From Pseudomonadota bacterium (GTDB lineage Bacteria > Pseudomonadota > Gammaproteobacteria > Pseudomonadales > Cellvibrionaceae), in the NCBI GenBank assembly GCA_023416875.1, contig JAEZGT010000384.1:1-9217 (forward strand): a stretch of DNA of 9,217 nucleotides, written 5' to 3'. Positions 6,836 through 9,217 of this stretch are shown here, one piece after another. Every line of letters begins with the position of its first letter. Position 1 is the first letter of the stretch. Position numbers and translations under genes: made by a program. The notes beneath the pieces were generated by a model. That model had not been told where the DNA came from. It did no database searches and saw only the letters and a program-made list of their open reading frames with translations.

Positions 6836-8116
6836 ATGTTAGATCCCAAATTACTTCGCAATCAGCTCAATGAAGTGGCCGCCATCCTTGCGAAACGCGG
6901 TTTGCAATTGGACGTAGCGGCGATTTCATCCGTAGAAGAAAAGCGCAAAAAAATTCAAATGCACTGTGAGACCCTCCAGCAGGAGAGCAAAAACAGAGCG
7001 AAGAATATAGGCGCGATTAAAGCCAAAGGCGGTGATATAGAGCCGCTGTTAAAAGAAGTGGGCGATCTGAAAAATCAGTTGGCCCAGGCGGAAGCCGATC
7101 TCGCTGCCGTGCAACAGGAGTGGGAAGATTTGCTTGCGGGATTGCCCAATCTGCCTGCCGAAGATGTGCCGGAAGGTAAAAGCGAAAACGATAATGTGCA
7201 GGTGCGCACCTGGGGAACGCCACGAGAATTTGCGTTTCCTGTCAAAGATCACGTGGATCTGGGGGCGGATCTTGCGCAGCTGGATTTTGAGGTGGCTGGA
7301 AAAATTACCGGTTCACGCTTTGCGGTGATGAAAAATTCACTGGCGCGACTCCACCGCGCGCTGATCCAATTTATGTTGGATACCCACACCGCCGCCCACG
7401 GTTATGAAGAGGTGTATGTTCCCTATATCGTCAACAAAGATTCGTTGTTCGGTACGGGTCAACTGCCAAAATTTGAAGCAGATCTGTTCAAGCTGCGCGA
7501 TGAGCGCGATATCTATTTGATTCCGACCGCGGAAGTGCCGGTTACGAATTTGTTGCGTGACGAGATTGTCGATGAAAAACAATTGCCGCTGAAATTCGTC
7601 AGTCACACGCCTTGTTTCCGCTCTGAAGCGGGCAGTTATGGCCGTGATACCCGCGGCATGATTCGTCAGCACCAATTTGAAAAAGTGGAGTTGGTGCAGT
7701 TTGTAAAACCAGAGGATTCTGAGCAGGCGCTGGAAACTCTGACGGGCCACGCGGAGACGATTTTGCAGAAGCTGGGTCTGCCGTATCGCACCGTCGTCCT
7801 GTGCACTGGAGACATGGGTTTTTCCGCCGCTAAAACTTATGACATTGAGGTTTGGCTGCCGTCGCAACAGCGCTATCGGGAGATTTCTTCCTGCAGTAAT
7901 TTTCGCGATTTCCAGGCGCGTCGCATGAAAGCCCGCTACCGCAGCAACGCAACCGGCAAGGCCGAACTTCTGCATACGCTAAATGGTTCAGGGCTCGCAA
8001 TCGGCCGCACGTTGTTGGCCATTATGGAAAATTATCAGCAAGCCGACGGCAGCATCGAAGTTCCAGCTGTACTGCGTCCATACATGGGCGGGCTTGAAGT
8101 GATTCGTCGAGGCTAA
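6836..8116 (+). CDS. serS: Seryl-tRNA synthetase SerS
   Basis: A 426-residue class II aminoacyl-tRNA synthetase that charges tRNA-Ser, and tRNA-Sec where present. It is a cytoplasmic homodimer. Residues 1-110 form the N-terminal tRNA-binding domain, whose heptad-like charged helices (about 33-100) are the long antiparallel coiled coil. The catalytic domain follows: the serine-binding TAE at 231-233, motif 2 TPCFRSEAGSYGRDTRGMIR at 258-277 and onward to QFEKVEL, the SSCSNFRDFQARR block at 351-363, and motif 3 LNGSGLAIGRTLLAIMENYQ at 382-401. Length matches the family (about 425-430). The ATG at 6836 is 18 bp after crcB and has only a weak GGA upstream (6828-6830). Its stop is 2 bp before the cysG start. 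No T-box leader is visible. Confidence 0.98.
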   Translation: MLDPKLLRNQLNEVAAILAKRGLQLDVAAISSVEEKRKKIQMHCETLQQESKNRAKNIGAIKAKGGDIEPLLKEVGDLKNQLAQAEADLAAVQQEWEDLLAGLPNLPAEDVPEGKSENDNVQVRTWGTPREFAFPVKDHVDLGADLAQLDFEVAGKITGSRFAVMKNSLARLHRALIQFMLDTHTAAHGYEEVYVPYIVNKDSLFGTGQLPKFEADLFKLRDERDIYLIPTAEVPVTNLLRDEIVDEKQLPLKFVSHTPCFRSEAGSYGRDTRGMIRQHQFEKVELVQFVKPEDSEQALETLTGHAETILQKLGLPYRTVVLCTGDMGFSAAKTYDIEVWLPSQQRYREISSCSNFRDFQARRMKARYRSNATGKAELLHTLNGSGLAIGRTLLAIMENYQQADGSIEVPAVLRPYMGGLEVIRRG

Positions 8117-8118
8117 TT

Positions 8119-9217
8119 GTGGATTATTTGCCGCTGTTCTTTGATCTGCGTGGCAAACCAGTTTTGCTGGTGGGCGGCGGCACTATCGCATTGCGCAAAG
8201 CGCGTTTGTTAAGCAAGGCGCAGGCAAAGATCACAGTTGTCGCGCCGGATATTGGCGCGGAACTGGAGGCGCTGGTACTAGCGGGCGGAGGTAGTATTCG
8301 ACGAGAGATCTACAGCGACTCTCATCTCTCCCAGGTGGTATTGGTTATATCAGCAACTGATATTGCCGAGATCAATCACCAAGTCGCCGAGGATTGCCAC
8401 GCGCGCCGCTTGCCGGTGAATGTGGTGGATTCCCCGGAGCTTTGCAGCGTGATTATGCCCGCGATTGTCGATCGCAGCCCGCTGATGATCGGAATCAGCA
8501 GCGGCGGGGAAGCACCGGTGTTGGCGCGTATGGTGCGGGCGCAGATCGAGAGTGTCATTCCCAGTACTTACGGTCGGCTCGCGGCTTTTGCCAGCCGCTT
8601 CCGCGACAGGGTCAAGGCGCAATTTACCGATGGCGAAACGCGCCGGCGTTTCTGGGAGAAGGTTCTGGCTGGGCCGGCGAAAGAGATGGCGCTGGCCGGT
8701 GATCTATCCGGTGCGGAAGCCTATCTGCAAACACAGTTGACCTCTCTGTCAGACATCGCTGGCGGTGAGGTTTACCTCGTGGGCGCTGGCCCCGGCGACC
8801 CTGATCTGCTCACATTCAAAGCCTTACGCTTGATGCAACAGGCAGAGGTGGTGCTTTATGACCGCCTAGTCTCTGAACCGATTCTGGATCTCGTCCGGCG
8901 CGATGCAGAGCGCATTTACGTTGGCAAAAAACGTGCGTCTCATACTCTCGAACAAACTGAGATCAACCAGCTGTTGCTCGATCTCGCCCTGCAAGGAAAG
9001 CGGGTTCTGCGTCTAAAAGGGGGCGACCCGTTTATATTCGGGCGCGGCGGCGAGGAGATCGAATTGCTCGCTCAGCACCGGGTGCCATTTCAGGTGGTTC
9101 CAGGCATTACCGCGGCGTCCGGTTGCGCCTGTTACGCGGGCATTCCGTTGACGCATCGGGATTACGCGCAATCTGTAGGTTTTGTTACCGGACATCTAAA
9201 AGATGGCACCACGGATC
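8119..9217 (+). CDS. cysG: Siroheme synthase CysG (multifunctional), cut by window edge
   Basis: The open frame runs without a stop to the window end, giving 366 of about 460 residues. CysG makes siroheme from uroporphyrinogen III by methylation, NAD-dependent oxidation and iron chelation, for sulfite and nitrite reductases. The N-terminal dehydrogenase/ferrochelatase part begins MDYLPLFFDLRGKPVLLVGGG with the NAD-binding GGG at 19-21. Asp104 and Ser128 (in ISSGGEAP) fall at the same numbers as the catalytic Asp and the phosphoserine of the enteric enzyme. The methyltransferase part starts at about 216: VGAGPGDPDLLTFKA (221-235), Asp248 and Lys270, the known catalytic pair, then RLKGGDPFIFGRGGEE (298-313) and VVPGITAASG. 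The GTG start at 8119, 2 bp after serS, gives the exact family N-terminus. The C-terminal 90 or so residues are missing only because the window ends. Confidence 0.96.
   Translation, partial: MDYLPLFFDLRGKPVLLVGGGTIALRKARLLSKAQAKITVVAPDIGAELEALVLAGGGSIRREIYSDSHLSQVVLVISATDIAEINHQVAEDCHARRLPVNVVDSPELCSVIMPAIVDRSPLMIGISSGGEAPVLARMVRAQIESVIPSTYGRLAAFASRFRDRVKAQFTDGETRRRFWEKVLAGPAKEMALAGDLSGAEAYLQTQLTSLSDIAGGEVYLVGAGPGDPDLLTFKALRLMQQAEVVLYDRLVSEPILDLVRRDAERIYVGKKRASHTLEQTEINQLLLDLALQGKRVLRLKGGDPFIFGRGGEEIELLAQHRVPFQVVPGITAASGCACYAGIPLTHRDYAQSVGFVTGHLKDGTTD

Noticed and set aside
6823..6836. Possible -10 box (GATACT, 6829-6834) immediately before serS
   Set aside because: It has no matching -35 and would give a nearly leaderless message; the sequence more likely only carries the weak serS ribosome binding site.
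6370..6873. 167-codon plus-strand open frame spanning the end of rarA, crcB and the start of serS
   Set aside because: It is a frame-shifted shadow of crcB, which has the full set of fluoride-channel motifs in the other frame.
7337..7975. 212-codon open frame on the minus strand inside serS
   Set aside because: It is antisense to an intact, motif-rich serS and its translation resembles no family I recognise; such frames arise from the codon bias of the real gene.
8394..8702. 102-codon plus-strand open frame near the right end
   Set aside because: It is an alternative frame of cysG. The cysG frame is open from 8119 to the end with catalytic residues at the expected positions.

Overview
The window is a compact stretch of housekeeping genes from a gammaproteobacterium. 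The gene order bpt-aat-trxB, then divergently ftsK-lolA-rarA-crcB-serS-cysG, is the order I recall from Pseudomonas and its relatives, including marine and plant-degrading lineages such as Cellvibrionaceae. Enteric bacteria differ: they have cydCD between aat and trxB, and lrp between trxB and ftsK. The genus cannot be settled from this sequence alone. No mobile element, phage gene, CRISPR array, rRNA or tRNA gene was seen.

Left arm, minus strand (1-1867): trxB (thioredoxin reductase) is read first, then aat (leucyl/phenylalanyl-tRNA--protein transferase), then the start of bpt (leucyltransferase), which runs off the left edge. Gaps are 7 bp and then a 20-bp overlap, so this looks like one transcript. 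Aat and Bpt both add destabilising N-terminal residues to proteins (the N-degron pathway).

Middle (1868-2164): a 297-bp divergent intergenic region that probably holds the promoters for both arms. I see no gene in it.

Right arm, plus strand (2165-9217): ftsK (DNA translocase of the division septum), lolA (periplasmic lipoprotein carrier), rarA (AAA+ ATPase of stalled replication forks), crcB/fluC (fluoride channel), serS (seryl-tRNA synthetase) and cysG (siroheme synthase, cut by the right edge). Junctions are +18, -8, -4, +18 and +2 bp, so a single operon is likely. Four of its six genes start with TTG or GTG.

All complete genes appear intact and carry their family motifs. I looked for a previously undescribed system and did not find one. 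The findings are modest: start-codon use, overlaps, a short FtsK linker, a fluoride channel without a visible riboswitch, and the trxB-ftsK intergenic region.
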